DNA of 64,000 nt from Thermohalobaculum sp963700775 (GTDB taxonomy: Bacteria > Pseudomonadota > Alphaproteobacteria > Rhodobacterales > Rhodobacteraceae), in assembly GCA_963700775.1 (NCBI GenBank), contig CAVOYU010000009.1:62001-126000 (forward strand). The letters run 5' to 3'. Every line of letters starts with the position of its first letter. Position 1 is the stretch's first letter. The notes beneath the pieces were generated by a model. It worked only from the letters and a program-made list of their open reading frames with translations, had not been told where the DNA came from and searched no databases. Both the position numbers and the translations under genes were made by a program. Of this stretch, positions 37,001-45,843 are shown piece by piece.

Positions 37001-37554
37001 GCGAGGGGCTGGCGGAGGTGCCGGCGGCCCTCCCCGCCCCAAGCCTCGGCGAGGCGGTGGTCGAAGACTACCGCTCCCTGCGCCTCAGCCTCCGCGCCCA
37101 TCCGCTGGCGCTGCTGCGCGGGCAGCTTGCCGGCAGCCGGACCGCCGCGCAGGTCGGCGCCGTGCCGCATGAGAGCCGGATCACCGCGACCGGCCTCGTC
37201 ATCACCCGCCAGCGGCCCGGCACCGCCTCGGGGGTGATCTTCATCACGCTCGAGGACGAGACCGGGGTGGTGAACGTGATCGTCTGGCCGAAGACCTACG
37301 AGCGGTTCCGCCGGGCGGTGATCGCCGGGCGGCTGCTGCGGGTGACGGGCAAGCTCCAGCGCGAGGGCTCGGTCAGCCACCTGATCGCCTGGCGGATCGA
37401 GGACCTGTCGGGCTGGCTCGACCGGCTGGGCCTGCCGGCCGTTGCCTCGCCCGCCGACGAGGCCCGCCGCCCGGTCGCGCCCCGCCCCCAGCCGCGCGCA
37501 AGGCATCCGCGCGAGCAGGCGAAGAAGCTGTTCCCCAGCCGGGACTTCCACTGA
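34018..37554 (+). pseudogene. dnaE2: Error-prone DNA polymerase DnaE2, two frameshifts
   Basis: Taken together about 1,178 codons, the usual DnaE2 size. N-terminal PHP-like domain (MPYAELATTTNFTFLTGASH), polymerase core with catalytic PDIDVDFEHERREEV (about residue 485-500), fingers and beta-binding region, C-terminal OB fold (VIFITLEDETGVVNVIVWPKTY). The frame shifts near 35670 and returns near 35758 with one extra C (CAGTGCCATGCAG); the bridging 88 bp read IPPERLREVGLDPADRRLI in the middle frame. An in-frame paired palindromic element adds about 40 residues near residue 200. Part of the SOS mutasome with imuA and imuB. Two breaks only 88 bp apart suggest sequence error. Confidence 0.88.
34608..34729. 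repeat. Paired GC-rich palindromic element inside dnaE2 (in frame)
   Basis: Two inverted modules (34608-34641 and 34689-34729) around a 47-bp spacer; the right module carries the GTGGGGGAGGGATGGGG core seen at 21811 and a close variant in imuB. DnaE2 reading frame is kept through it (PLPSSPRRGEG ... PLPPCGGGMGRG). Confidence 0.85.
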
Positions 37555-37571
37555 TGGCGCGGCGGCCGCTC

Positions 37572-38321
37572 TCAGGCCACCGCCGCCTCGCGCCGGATTG
37601 CCAGCGGGTTCACGTCGAACTGGCGCGAGAAGGCCCGGCTCAGCGCCTCGGGGCTGGCATAGCCATAGCGCCGCGCCACCGTCTGCACCCGTTCGCCGCG
37701 CTCGATGTCCTGGCGCGCCAGCGTCATCCGCCAGCGGCGCAGATAGGACTGCGGCGTCTCGCCGACGGTCTTCAGGAAGCTCTCGGCGAAGCGGCTGAGC
37801 GACAGCCCCGCCTCCTCGGCCAGGTCCTCGTTGCGCCAGGACCGGCCCGGCTCCTCGTGCATCGCCACGATGGCGCGGGCGAGGCGGGGGTCCGCCAGCC
37901 CGGCGACCAGGCCCGGCGTGGTCGCGCCCTTGCTGATCTCGCGGCGCAGCAGCCGGATCACCAGCACCTCGCCGAGCCGGCTGAGAATCGGCCGCGCCCC
38001 GCAGCGCCGCCGCTCGACCTCGGCCTTGAACAGCCTCAGCAGCAGGGTCATCTCCTCGTCGCCGCTGGTCTCGAAGCAGATCTTCGCCGGCAGCGCGCTC
38101 AGAAGCGGGTTGGCGTCGCCGCCCCAGGTCGCATGGGCCGAGACCAGCAGCGGCTCGCCGTTGCAGCAGCGCGCCTCGGCCCGCGGCGCGAACACCGCCA
38201 TGGTCGGCTCGCCGGTCTCCGGGCAGCCCAGGATCGCCAGGTTGCCGTCCCCGTCTGGGGCCGGGCTGACCGACATGGCAAAGCGGGAAAGCAGGGCCTC
38301 GAGGCGGTCGCAATCACTCAT
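37572..38321 (-). CDS. AraC family transcriptional regulator
   Basis: 249 residues. N-terminal cupin_6-type sensor part (about 5-135, EARCCNGEPLLVSA) and a C-terminal AraC double HTH (about 150-240: LAEEAGLSLSRFAESFLKTVGETPQSYLRRWRM, then VARRYGYASPEALSRAFSRQF). Divergent from the peroxiredoxin-like gene across 102 bp, which it probably controls; no clear operator repeat was spotted. Confidence 0.9.
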   Translation of the reverse strand: MSDCDRLEALLSRFAMSVSPAPDGDGNLAILGCPETGEPTMAVFAPRAEARCCNGEPLLVSAHATWGGDANPLLSALPAKICFETSGDEEMTLLLRLFKAEVERRRCGARPILSRLGEVLVIRLLRREISKGATTPGLVAGLADPRLARAIVAMHEEPGRSWRNEDLAEEAGLSLSRFAESFLKTVGETPQSYLRRWRMTLARQDIERGERVQTVARRYGYASPEALSRAFSRQFDVNPLAIRREAAVA

Positions 38322-38423
38322 TTCGGTGTCCTGATCAGGTTTTTGGGGTTTTCCAGACTATAAATACTGCTACGGATTCACTCAAGTATAAAGATGCAGC
38401 GCAAGCAAGCAGGAGGAAAACCG

Positions 38424-38960
38424 ATGCTGATTCCCCGCCGCAAGGTGCCGGACCTGGCCGTCGAGACCCTTGACCACGGCCGCTTCGATCTTGCCTCCGA
38501 GACCTCCGCGCGCGGCACCGTGATCTGCTTCTACCGCGGCCTGCATTGCCCGCTCTGCGCCAAGTACCTGGTCGAGTTCGAGAAGCTCGCTCCGGAATTC
38601 GCCTCCCGCGGCGTCGCCACCATCGCCATCAGCACCGACGACGCCGGGCGCGCCCGCGGCATGGCCGACAAGATCGATGCGCGGAACCTCCGCTTCGGCT
38701 ACGGCCTGCCGCTGGCCAAGGCGAAGGAATGGGGGCTCTACCTCTCCGCCGGGCGCGGCAAGACGTCGATCGGCATCGACGAGCCGGCGCTGTTCGCCGA
38801 GCCGGGGCTGTTCCTGATCAACGCCGACCGGACCCTCTATTACGGCTCGGTGCAGACCATGCCCTTCGTGCGCCCGCAGTTTTCCGAGCTTCTCGGCATG
38901 CTCGATTTCGCCATCGCCAAGAATTACCCGGCGCGCGGCGAGTATGTCGGCGCCTTGTGA
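38424..38960 (+). CDS. Peroxiredoxin-like (AhpC/TSA) protein
   Basis: 178 residues from MLIPRRKVPD with GGAGG 9 nt upstream; the frame extends ten codons further. Thioredoxin-fold AhpC/TSA domain with C42-PL-C45 (GLHCPLCAKYL) in place of the single peroxidatic Cys of typical enzymes, ATIAISTDDAGRA and FLINADRTLYYG. Probably reduces peroxides or disulfides. Divergent from the AraC gene. Confidence 0.88.
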   Translation: MLIPRRKVPDLAVETLDHGRFDLASETSARGTVICFYRGLHCPLCAKYLVEFEKLAPEFASRGVATIAISTDDAGRARGMADKIDARNLRFGYGLPLAKAKEWGLYLSAGRGKTSIGIDEPALFAEPGLFLINADRTLYYGSVQTMPFVRPQFSELLGMLDFAIAKNYPARGEYVGAL

Positions 38961-39069
38961 TCTCGGCGTCACTTTGACGTGAGAACGTGTTGCAGCATCG
39001 CTCAGGGACGGACAACTGGTCGTAAGGTGACCGCGAAAGCCCGCTCCCGACTCTGAAGGAGGTCGTGCA

Positions 39070-39969
39070 ATGGGTATCCACAATCCGCCGAGGGGCTCCG
39101 CCGGACGCTCCGATCTTACCCGCGACGCCATGGCGGCCGAGCTGCTCGACGCCGAGACCGAGGCCGGGCTGGCCCGCGCCTGGCGCGACCATGCCGACGA
39201 GCAGGCGCTGCACCGGCTGGTGACCGCCTATCTGCGTCTCGCCATCGCCATGGCGGCCAAGTACCGCCGCTACGGGGCGCCGATGAACGACCTGATCCAG
39301 GAGGCGGGCGTCGGGCTGATGAAGGCCGCGTCCAAGTTCGACCCCGACCGCGGGGTACGGTTTTCGACCTACGCGGTGTGGTGGATCAAGGCCTCGATCC
39401 AGGACTACGTGATGCGCAACTGGTCGCTGGTCCGCACCGGCTCGACCTCGGCCCAGAAGTCACTGTTCTTCAACATGCGGCGCGTGCGCGCGAAGATCGA
39501 ATCCGAGATCGGCCTCGACGGCCGCGACGCGACCTCGTTCGAGATCCAGCGCGAGATCGCCGCCGAGCTCGGCGTGCCGCTGCGCGACGTCTCGATGATG
39601 GACGCCCGGCTCTCGGGCGCCGACTTCTCGCTCAACGCCCAGCAGGCGGGCGAGGACGGCCGCGAATGGGTCGAGACGCTGGAGGACGAGGGGCCACAGG
39701 CCGAGGAACAGGTCTCGCGCGACTCCGATCTCTCCCGCGCGCGCGGCTGGCTGACCGACGCCTTCCAGGCCCTGACCCCGCGCGAGCGGATGATCATCAC
39801 CGCCCGCAAGCTCGCCGAGGAGCCGGAGACCCTCGAGAGCCTCGGCGTCAAGCTGAAGCTGTCGAAGGAGCGGGTGCGCCAGCTCGAGGCCCAGGCCCTG
39901 AAGAAGATGCGCCGTCGGCTCGAGGCCGAGCACGGCGCCGCCGCGGCGGATCTCGCCTCGACGATCTAG
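39070..39969 (+). CDS. rpoH: RpoH-family sigma factor
   Basis: 299 residues. Sigma region 2 (about 50-118: PMNDLIQEAGVGLMKAASKFDPDRG, FSTYAVWWIKASIQDYV), the RpoH box QKSLFFNMRR (129-138) diagnostic of heat-shock sigma factors, and region 4 (about 235-290: ALTPRERMIITARKL, LKLSKERVRQLEAQALKKM). Rhodobacterales often have two RpoH copies, one (RpoH2) linked to oxidative stress; which copy this is cannot be decided. GAAGGAGG just before the ATG. Confidence 0.93.
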   Translation: MGIHNPPRGSAGRSDLTRDAMAAELLDAETEAGLARAWRDHADEQALHRLVTAYLRLAIAMAAKYRRYGAPMNDLIQEAGVGLMKAASKFDPDRGVRFSTYAVWWIKASIQDYVMRNWSLVRTGSTSAQKSLFFNMRRVRAKIESEIGLDGRDATSFEIQREIAAELGVPLRDVSMMDARLSGADFSLNAQQAGEDGREWVETLEDEGPQAEEQVSRDSDLSRARGWLTDAFQALTPRERMIITARKLAEEPETLESLGVKLKLSKERVRQLEAQALKKMRRRLEAEHGAAAADLASTI

Positions 39970-40014
39970 ATGCGGCTTTGACAGCCACTCCGGCCGTCTC
40001 TCCGTTCGGCCGGC

Positions 40015-40047
40015 CCGGCGCCCTCCGAGAAGGCTGGGGGGCGCCGG
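40015..40047. terminator. GC hairpin between rpoH and the M48 gene
   Basis: A 12-bp stem with one mismatch (40015-40026 with 40036-40047) in the 93-bp gap between convergent stops. No T tract. Confidence 0.5.
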
Positions 40048-40062
40048 TCGTTCCACCGCCCG

Positions 40063-41577
40063 CTAGCGCACCACCTTCACCCGCTCGCCCGCGCGCAGCG
40101 GCTCGCCCGGCCTGAGCCCGTTCAGCACCCGGAACCGCTCGAGCGCATAGCCGTCCACGTTCATCTGCCTGGCCATGCTCTCGGCGCTGGCGCCGCCCGT
40201 CACGCCGACGATCCGGATGCGCTTCTCGTGCAGCCCCGACAGCTCGGCCCCGCTCAGCCGGTGGAAGCTGCGGGCGGCGGCCTCGATCGAGGGCATCAGC
40301 CCCGAGCCGCGCGGCGTCAGCCCGGTGATCCGGTAGAGCTTGCCATCCATCCGGTAGGCGACCAGCAGCGCCTCGTAGACCTGGTTGTTGATCTGCACCG
40401 GCAGGACCGCCGAAGCAGCCTCCAGCCCGTTGATCCGCTCGCCCCTCAGCCCCGAGAGCTGGCCGGTGCGGGTGTTGCGCGCGATCCCGGGCGCCCAGAC
40501 CCCGGCGATGTAGTTCTCCAGCGAGCCGCCGCGGTCCTGCCCGCCATCCATGATGAAGCGCGAGTTGCGCGGCCCGGAGGCGACCACCGCCTTGGCGGTG
40601 TTGTTGATGGTGAAGCCCTGCGGCACGGTGAAGCCGAAGCGCAGCTTCGGGTGGTCGAAGTTGCGCCCGTTGACGAAGCCCTGCGCGGCGCTGTCGCCAT
40701 AGACGATGCCGTCGATCGCCGCCAGGAAGCGGTCCTGGTTGCGGGCCGCGCCCACGGTGGTCACCGCGCCCGCCGCCTGGGCCACCTGGATCGCCTGCCG
40801 GGTGCGCGGCCCGGTCGCCGGATGCGAGGCCAGGAAATCGACCCGGTTCGGGTCGTAGCCCCGGCCGGCGATCTGCGCCTGGAGCTGGGCCGAGGCGGCC
40901 ATCCGGTCGAGGAAATCCGCCTGCGCGTAGGGGTCGTAGCCGGCGCGGACCAGGTAGCGGATGCCGAGATTGTCGGCGTCCAGTTCGTCGCCGCGCGAAT
41001 ACTCCGCCAGGAAGCCGCCCGCCGCGGTCTGCCCCGCCTGCATCAGCGCGCCGGCGGCGTTCGGGTCGACACCGAGCACGCTGAGCCCGATCGCGCCCGC
41101 CAGCAGCCCGAGCCCGGCGATGGTGCCGCGCTCCTGCCGCAGCGACGAATGCCCGGCCACCACATGGCCGATCTCGTGGCCGATCACGCCGGCGAGCTGC
41201 GCCTCGTCGCCGGCCAGCGCCACCAGCCCGCGGGTCACGTAGATATAGCCGCCGGGGACGGCGAAGGCGTTGACCGTCGGCGTGTCGAGCACGGTGAAGG
41301 TCCAGCGCGCGTTCGGCTGCTCCGAGACCCGGGCGATGCGCTGGCCGATCTCGTTGACATAGCCCGAGATCCGGGCGTCGTCGTAGACGCCGCCGAACTG
41401 CGAGACGATCTTCGGATGGGCCTGGTCGCCCTGACGCTGCTCCGAGGCGCTGCGGACCGGCGTCGTGTCGGGGGTCAGCGCCGCCCGCCGGTTGCCGGTG
41501 TCGTCGGCGCCGCAGCCCGCCAGCAACAATCCGCCGGCCAACAGCGCCAGGACCGATAATTTCACGCTTTTCCACAT
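40063..41577 (-). CDS. M48 family metalloprotease lipoprotein
   Basis: 504 residues from MWKSVKLSVLALL (a longer frame without ribosome site exists). Lipoprotein signal with lipobox LLAGC (Cys22). Zinc site HEIGH at 134-138 within VIGHEIGHVVAGHSS and third ligand in RGDELDADNLG: an M48B/BepA-like periplasmic protease core (55-260). The C-terminal half (about 270-500) is a further domain ending in a LysM-like RVLNGLRPGEPLRAGERVKVV. Probably in outer-membrane protein quality control. Confidence 0.9.
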   Translation of the reverse strand: MWKSVKLSVLALLAGGLLLAGCGADDTGNRRAALTPDTTPVRSASEQRQGDQAHPKIVSQFGGVYDDARISGYVNEIGQRIARVSEQPNARWTFTVLDTPTVNAFAVPGGYIYVTRGLVALAGDEAQLAGVIGHEIGHVVAGHSSLRQERGTIAGLGLLAGAIGLSVLGVDPNAAGALMQAGQTAAGGFLAEYSRGDELDADNLGIRYLVRAGYDPYAQADFLDRMAASAQLQAQIAGRGYDPNRVDFLASHPATGPRTRQAIQVAQAAGAVTTVGAARNQDRFLAAIDGIVYGDSAAQGFVNGRNFDHPKLRFGFTVPQGFTINNTAKAVVASGPRNSRFIMDGGQDRGGSLENYIAGVWAPGIARNTRTGQLSGLRGERINGLEAASAVLPVQINNQVYEALLVAYRMDGKLYRITGLTPRGSGLMPSIEAAARSFHRLSGAELSGLHEKRIRIVGVTGGASAESMARQMNVDGYALERFRVLNGLRPGEPLRAGERVKVVR

Positions 41578-41756
41578 CCTGCCGCCCCCGCACTTCCGTC
41601 GATCCAGGCCCGTTCGGCCGCATGGCGTGGCGACGCAAGCCGTGGCTGGCTCAACTCCGGCGCCCGCGCTCAGGGGAAACGTAGGCTCGATCGCCTTCCG
41701 TCGCAATGGTGGCCGGCCGCTTGCGGACCCCGGGGCCGGCCCGCTATCGTCGCGCG

Positions 41757-42332
41757 ATGGTGCGATCGCCACGGCATGATGGACCTCGGAATGGACCTCT
41801 GAGTGGACCTCGGCGGGCCGGAGACAGCGCCGGCCAGCGCCCGCGAGTGTGCGGGCGCGCGATCCTTGGCGCCGCGGTGGCAGGTATGCTCCTGCTCGGC
41901 GCCGGCGTGGCATCCGCCATCGGCCCCAGCTCCCAAGGAGACAGCCATACCGGGAAGGATCTGCGGATGGCGAGCGCCGAAACCTCCGCAGGGACCGGAC
42001 CGATCGTCGGGCCGGTCTGGGTCGCCGAGGACATCGGCGGCAGGGGTGTGATCGACTTCCTGCAGTCTCATGTGACCTTCGATGTCGGCGGAACCGTTTC
42101 CGGCTCGGGCGGCTGCAATCAATTCACCGGGGCCTACACGCTCGAGGGAGACCGGCTCGGAGTCGGCCTGCCGGCGGCCACGTCGATGGCCTGCCCGGAG
42201 GCGATCATGAACCAGGAGGCGAAGTTCCACGCCGCCCTCGCCGCCGCACGAAGCTACCGGATCGAGAGCGGGCTCCTGTTCCTGCTCGATGGCGACGGTC
42301 GGACGGTGATGCGGCTCTGGCCGCGCGACTAG
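41757..42332 (+). CDS. META-domain (HslJ-like) exported protein
   Basis: 191 residues from MVRSPRHDG. Hydrophobic segment about 33-55 (signal or anchor). Residues about 85-190 are a META domain: GPVWVAEDIGGRGVI, SGSGGCNQFTGAYTLEGD and TSMACPEAIMNQEAKFHAAL, with the conserved two cysteines. Such proteins are linked to stress and antibiotic tolerance. Its stop codon falls in the first unit of a 14-bp tandem repeat. Confidence 0.82.
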   Translation: MVRSPRHDGPRNGPLSGPRRAGDSAGQRPRVCGRAILGAAVAGMLLLGAGVASAIGPSSQGDSHTGKDLRMASAETSAGTGPIVGPVWVAEDIGGRGVIDFLQSHVTFDVGGTVSGSGGCNQFTGAYTLEGDRLGVGLPAATSMACPEAIMNQEAKFHAALAAARSYRIESGLLFLLDGDGRTVMRLWPRD

Positions 42333-42392
42333 GGCAGTGGGACTAGGCCAGTGAGACTGGGGCGGCGGGATTGGGGCGGCGGGATTGGGGAG
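42327..42392. repeat. 14-bp degenerate tandem repeat, 4.7 copies
   Basis: Units GACTAGGGCAGTGG, GACTAGGCCAGTGA, GACTGGGGCGGCGG, GATTGGGGCGGCGG and partial GATTGGGGAG. It begins at the META gene's last codon and contains its stop. Confidence 0.85.
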
Positions 42393-42548
42393 TGTTACCC
42401 GGCTCCACGCAATTCGGCCGGGTCCGGTTGCAGTCCGCACCGGCGGCGGCTATGAACCGCTGATTGTGGCTCTTGCGGCCCGGATCTTTCGCGATCCTTC
42501 GCGAAACGGGGACGGGACGCCCGGGCATGCCTTTGAAGCCAGACCATT

Positions 42549-42624
42549 GGCCCCGTAGCTCAGAGGATAGAGCAACCGCCTCCTAAGCGGTAGGTCACAG
42601 GTTCGAGTCCTGTCGGGGCCGCCA
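42549..42624 (+). tRNA. tRNA-Arg(CCT)
   Basis: 76 nt: acceptor GGCCCCG pairing with CGGGGCC, D arm AGCTCAGAGGATAGAGC, anticodon stem CCGC/GCGG with loop CTCCTAA (anticodon CCT), T arm GGTTCGAGTCC, encoded CCA. It lies 126 bp before the left copy of the 157-bp direct repeat that bounds the ABC-transporter insertion. Confidence 0.96.
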
Positions 42625-42750
42625 GTCCTTCCAACTCACGCGCCGGTCGCCGGTTTCCGGCGGCCAGACGCCCCAAGCCGGCTTCCGCGGGGCGGGGTTC
42701 ACCCCGCCGCCTTCCGCACGGCGGCACGACGCGACGATCGCCGCCCGCGA

Positions 42751-42907
42751 CCTCCGACAGTGGCGAGGCCCGCGGATTGCCGCTAGCATCCGCCGCGACC
42801 GAATAGATTCTCTCCGGGAGGACCCCATGACCGGACCGATCCAGCTCACCGCCGCCGACGGGCACCAGCTCGGCGCCTACCGGGCGCGGCCCGAGAAGCG
42901 CCGGGCG
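42751..42907. repeat. 157-bp direct repeat, left copy
   Basis: Matches 52992-53148 with three mismatches. It covers the upstream region, ribosome site and first 27 codons of the dienelactone-hydrolase gene. The two copies are 10,241 bp apart and enclose both ABC-transporter operons. Confidence 0.95.
42827..42907 (+). pseudogene. Dienelactone hydrolase, N-terminal stub
   Basis: The first 27 codons of the gene intact at 53068-53739 (MTGPIQLTAADGHQLGAYRA), with the same GGGAGG ribosome site; homology ends abruptly at 42907 and an unrelated sequence follows. The frame continues to 43096 without meaning. Confidence 0.9.
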
Positions 42908-43282
42908 AACTGGCGCGTCGTCAGGCAGCCCTTGGCCACACGGCTCGGGAAGGCAAACACCCGCCTCGGAGGCCATCGTCAGAATGGGCCAAAGGCCAGT
43001 TATGCACTAACAATCAAACCGGACCACGCGCTGGGGGCCGACCACGCAATCGAATTCAACATCAATCCACCGCTGACGGGCTGGAAGCGACGATGACAGG
43101 GAAAATGCCGCGAGGCGCATTGATAGTCGGCAACCCTGGTCCCGAACTGAGAGGCCTCACATTCTTGACCGTTGGTGCTGGCAGTTCGAACCCGACTGAT
43201 TGTGCACATTGCCGTTCTGCGCGTAGGATTGTGACTGGCTGGAGTATTTCGAGCGCTCATCTCCGATGCGAAGAGTAAGATC
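42908..43282. other. Left end of the ABC insertion, non-coding
   Basis: No convincing gene. A TTGACC at 43164 followed by GACTGATTGTGC could be promoter-like for the sugar ABC operon. The 12-mer GACCGTTGGTGC at about 43166 recurs near 47914, in the gap before the second operon. Confidence 0.45.
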
Positions 43283-44356
43283 ATGGCCTCAGTGACAATC
43301 CGAAAGGTGCGAAAGTCATTTGGCAGCGTAGAGGTCATCCACGGGGTGGATATCGAAATCACTGACGGCGAGTTCGTCGTGCTCGTCGGACCTTCCGGCT
43401 GCGGTAAGTCGACGTTGCTCCGGATGATCGCGGGGCTCGAGTCGATCTCGCGTGGCGAAATCCTGATCGCTGACCGGGTGGTCAACAATTTGCCGCCGAA
43501 GGCGCGCGATATCGCGATGGTCTTCCAGAACTATGCTCTTTACCCGCACATGAAGGTCTTCGACAATATGGCCTTCAGCATGAAACTGCGGGGCGCGCGC
43601 CAGGACGAAATCAACCAGCGGGTGCGCGAGGCGGCCGAGATCTTGGGCCTGACACCGCTCTTGGGTCGTTACCCGCGGCAGCTTTCTGGCGGTCAGCGCC
43701 AGCGCGTCGCGATGGGACGTGCCATCGTGCGGGACCCGCAGGTCTTCCTGTTCGACGAGCCTCTGTCGAACTTGGACGCCAAGCTTCGCGTCGCCATGAG
43801 GGCCGAAATCAAGGCCCTGCACCACCGGGTCGGCGAGACCACGATCTACGTGACCCACGACCAGATTGAGGCCATGACGATGGCCGATAAGATTGTCGTC
43901 ATGCAGAACGGCAATGTCGAGCAGATCGGCGCGCCACTAGAACTGTACGACCGACCCGACAATCTGTTCGTCGCCGGTTTCATTGGTTCGCCGGCGATGA
44001 ATTTCGTGCGTGGGAAGGTGGCGCGCAACGGCGGCGCGGCGGTTCTGACCCCAGAGGGCGAGACAATTCCTGCGCCTGATGTGCCGGGAATGGAGAATGG
44101 CCGCGAGGTCGTTCTTGGGATGCGGCCCGAGCACCTGACGCTCGCTGTGGACGGTCAGGGATTCGCCGCCAAGGTCGTGGTTACCGAACCGACGGGATCC
44201 GAAGTGCAGGTGCTGGCCAAGCATGGCGCGGATGACGTGGTCGCTGTATTCCGCGAGCGTTTCATACCTGCGCCGGGCCAGATGATCCGGCTGGCGCCAG
44301 ATCTGGACCATGCTCATGTGTTCGACGCGGCGACTGGCCACGTGCTGAGGGCGTGA
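43283..44356 (+). CDS. Sugar ABC transporter ATP-binding protein (UgpC/MsmK type)
   Basis: 357 residues. Walker A GPSGCGKST (about 37-45), Q-loop FQNYALYPHMKVFDNM, signature LSGGQRQRVAMGRAI, Walker B VFLFDEPLSNLDAKLR, H-loop YVTHDQIEA. C-terminal TOBE/regulatory part from about 240 (FIGSPAMNFVRGK, VVLGMRPEHL). These ATPases serve sugar, polyol or glycerol-phosphate importers. First gene of a four-gene operon. Codon use is more mixed than in core genes. Confidence 0.93.
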   Translation: MASVTIRKVRKSFGSVEVIHGVDIEITDGEFVVLVGPSGCGKSTLLRMIAGLESISRGEILIADRVVNNLPPKARDIAMVFQNYALYPHMKVFDNMAFSMKLRGARQDEINQRVREAAEILGLTPLLGRYPRQLSGGQRQRVAMGRAIVRDPQVFLFDEPLSNLDAKLRVAMRAEIKALHHRVGETTIYVTHDQIEAMTMADKIVVMQNGNVEQIGAPLELYDRPDNLFVAGFIGSPAMNFVRGKVARNGGAAVLTPEGETIPAPDVPGMENGREVVLGMRPEHLTLAVDGQGFAAKVVVTEPTGSEVQVLAKHGADDVVAVFRERFIPAPGQMIRLAPDLDHAHVFDAATGHVLRA

Positions 44357-44428
44357 AACGATCCCTCAATTGCGATGGGGCCAAACAATTCAGAAGCCGG
44401 CGCGGGCCGGCAAAGCAGGGAGGAAGAA

Positions 44429-45787
44429 ATGAACTTCAATCGACGCGCGCTCCTGAAGAGCTCGGCCGCACTAGGCGCAGCCGCAATTGGCACCGACCTG
44501 CTGGGATGGGCCAAGGTCTGGGCTGCAACAGAAATGAAGTGGGCCCCAGAAAACGGGGCTAAACTGGAGCTGCTGCGCTGGAAGCGCTTCGTGCAATCCG
44601 AGGAAGACAGCTTCGTCAAGCTGGTCGACGCTTTCACCCAGGCCACCGGCGTGCCGGTGACGATCCTAAACGAAACCCTGGATGACGTGCAGCCGAAAGC
44701 CTCGGTCGCAGCGAATGTCGGCTCTGGGCCGGACATGTTCTGGGGCCTATATTCGCTGCCGCATCTGTTCCCCGACCATTGCATGGATGTCTCGGACGTC
44801 GCCGATTACCTGGGCGACAAGTACGGCGGCTGGGCGCCCTCGGCAGTGACCTATGGCAAGTCTGGCGACAAGTGGATTGCGATCCCGGCCGCCTACAACG
44901 CTAACCTGATCAACTATCGGATCTCGGCGATGAATGCGGCCGGGTTCAAGGAGATGCCGGGCGACCTGGCCGGGTTCCTCGAGCTCTGCAAGTCGCTCAA
45001 GGGCATCGGCAAGCCGGCTGGCATGGCGCTCGGCCATGCCAGCGGCGACGGCAATGCCTGGGTGCACTGGTGCCTGTGGGCTCATGGCGGCTATCTGGTT
45101 GACGCCAACGACAAGGTAATCATCAACTCGCCCGAGACCGAGGCTGCGCTGATGTATGCCAAGGAACTCTACGACAGCTGGATCCCTGGCACGGCCTCCT
45201 GGAACGACTCTTTCAACAACAAGGCGTTCCTGGCTGAGGAGGTCTGGCTGACCAACAATGGCGTGTCGATCTATGCGGCTGCCAAGCGCGGCGCCAATCC
45301 TGCGGCCGACGCCGACGCCGCAGCCAAGGCGGCGGCGCCGAAAATGGCTGAGATCGCCGAGGACATGAACCACGCATTCTGGCCGGTCGGCCCGGTCGGC
45401 AATCCGACTGAGTTCCACATCTGCTATCCGCTGCTAGGCATGACCTACACCAAGAACCCGATGGCGGTGAAAGCCTTCATGCAGTTTATGATGGAAGCGG
45501 AGAACTACGAACCTTGGTGCGAGGGCGCCGTTGCATATCTGAGCCCTCCCTACAAGGCGGGCCTGGATTTCGCGTTCTGGAACAACGATCCGAAACTGTT
45601 GACGGCGAAGCCAGCAGCTTACCGCACTATGACCGCCGGGCATCTGGGCTCGGTCGGCGAGAAGGCGGCGGCGGCGCTGGCCGATTTCATCGTGCTCGAC
45701 ATGTTCGCCAACGCCTGCTCGGGCCGCGAGACCGCGGCTGGTGCGATGAAGATGGCCGAACGCCAGGCCGGACGACTGTACCGCTGA
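44429..45787 (+). CDS. Sugar ABC transporter substrate-binding protein, Tat-exported
   Basis: 452 residues from MNFNRRALLKSSAALG with GGGAGGAAG upstream. The twin-arginine motif NRRALLK and hydrophobic stretch to about residue 33 mark a Tat signal. The rest is an extracellular solute-binding protein family 1 fold with WKRFVQSEEDSFVKLVDAFTQATGVPV in pieces, GSGPDMFWG and AFMQFMMEAENYEPWCEG. Ligand unknown (sugar or glycerol-phosphate likely). Confidence 0.9.
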   Translation: MNFNRRALLKSSAALGAAAIGTDLLGWAKVWAATEMKWAPENGAKLELLRWKRFVQSEEDSFVKLVDAFTQATGVPVTILNETLDDVQPKASVAANVGSGPDMFWGLYSLPHLFPDHCMDVSDVADYLGDKYGGWAPSAVTYGKSGDKWIAIPAAYNANLINYRISAMNAAGFKEMPGDLAGFLELCKSLKGIGKPAGMALGHASGDGNAWVHWCLWAHGGYLVDANDKVIINSPETEAALMYAKELYDSWIPGTASWNDSFNNKAFLAEEVWLTNNGVSIYAAAKRGANPAADADAAAKAAAPKMAEIAEDMNHAFWPVGPVGNPTEFHICYPLLGMTYTKNPMAVKAFMQFMMEAENYEPWCEGAVAYLSPPYKAGLDFAFWNNDPKLLTAKPAAYRTMTAGHLGSVGEKAAAALADFIVLDMFANACSGRETAAGAMKMAERQAGRLYR

Positions 45788-45843
45788 TTTCCGGCTGCGG
45801 GATCCGGTTGGCCGGGTCCCGCTAACCCCATGGGAAGCAGGAT

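Noticed and set aside
38957..38985. Sigma-E promoter before rpoH (TGATCT near the peroxiredoxin stop)
   Set aside because: The TGATC is there, but no TA-rich -10 lies at 18 nt; the spacing does not fit.
42595..42849. Minus-strand protein ending QDSNL near tRNA-Arg
   Set aside because: This is the known translation artefact of the tRNA antisense strand.
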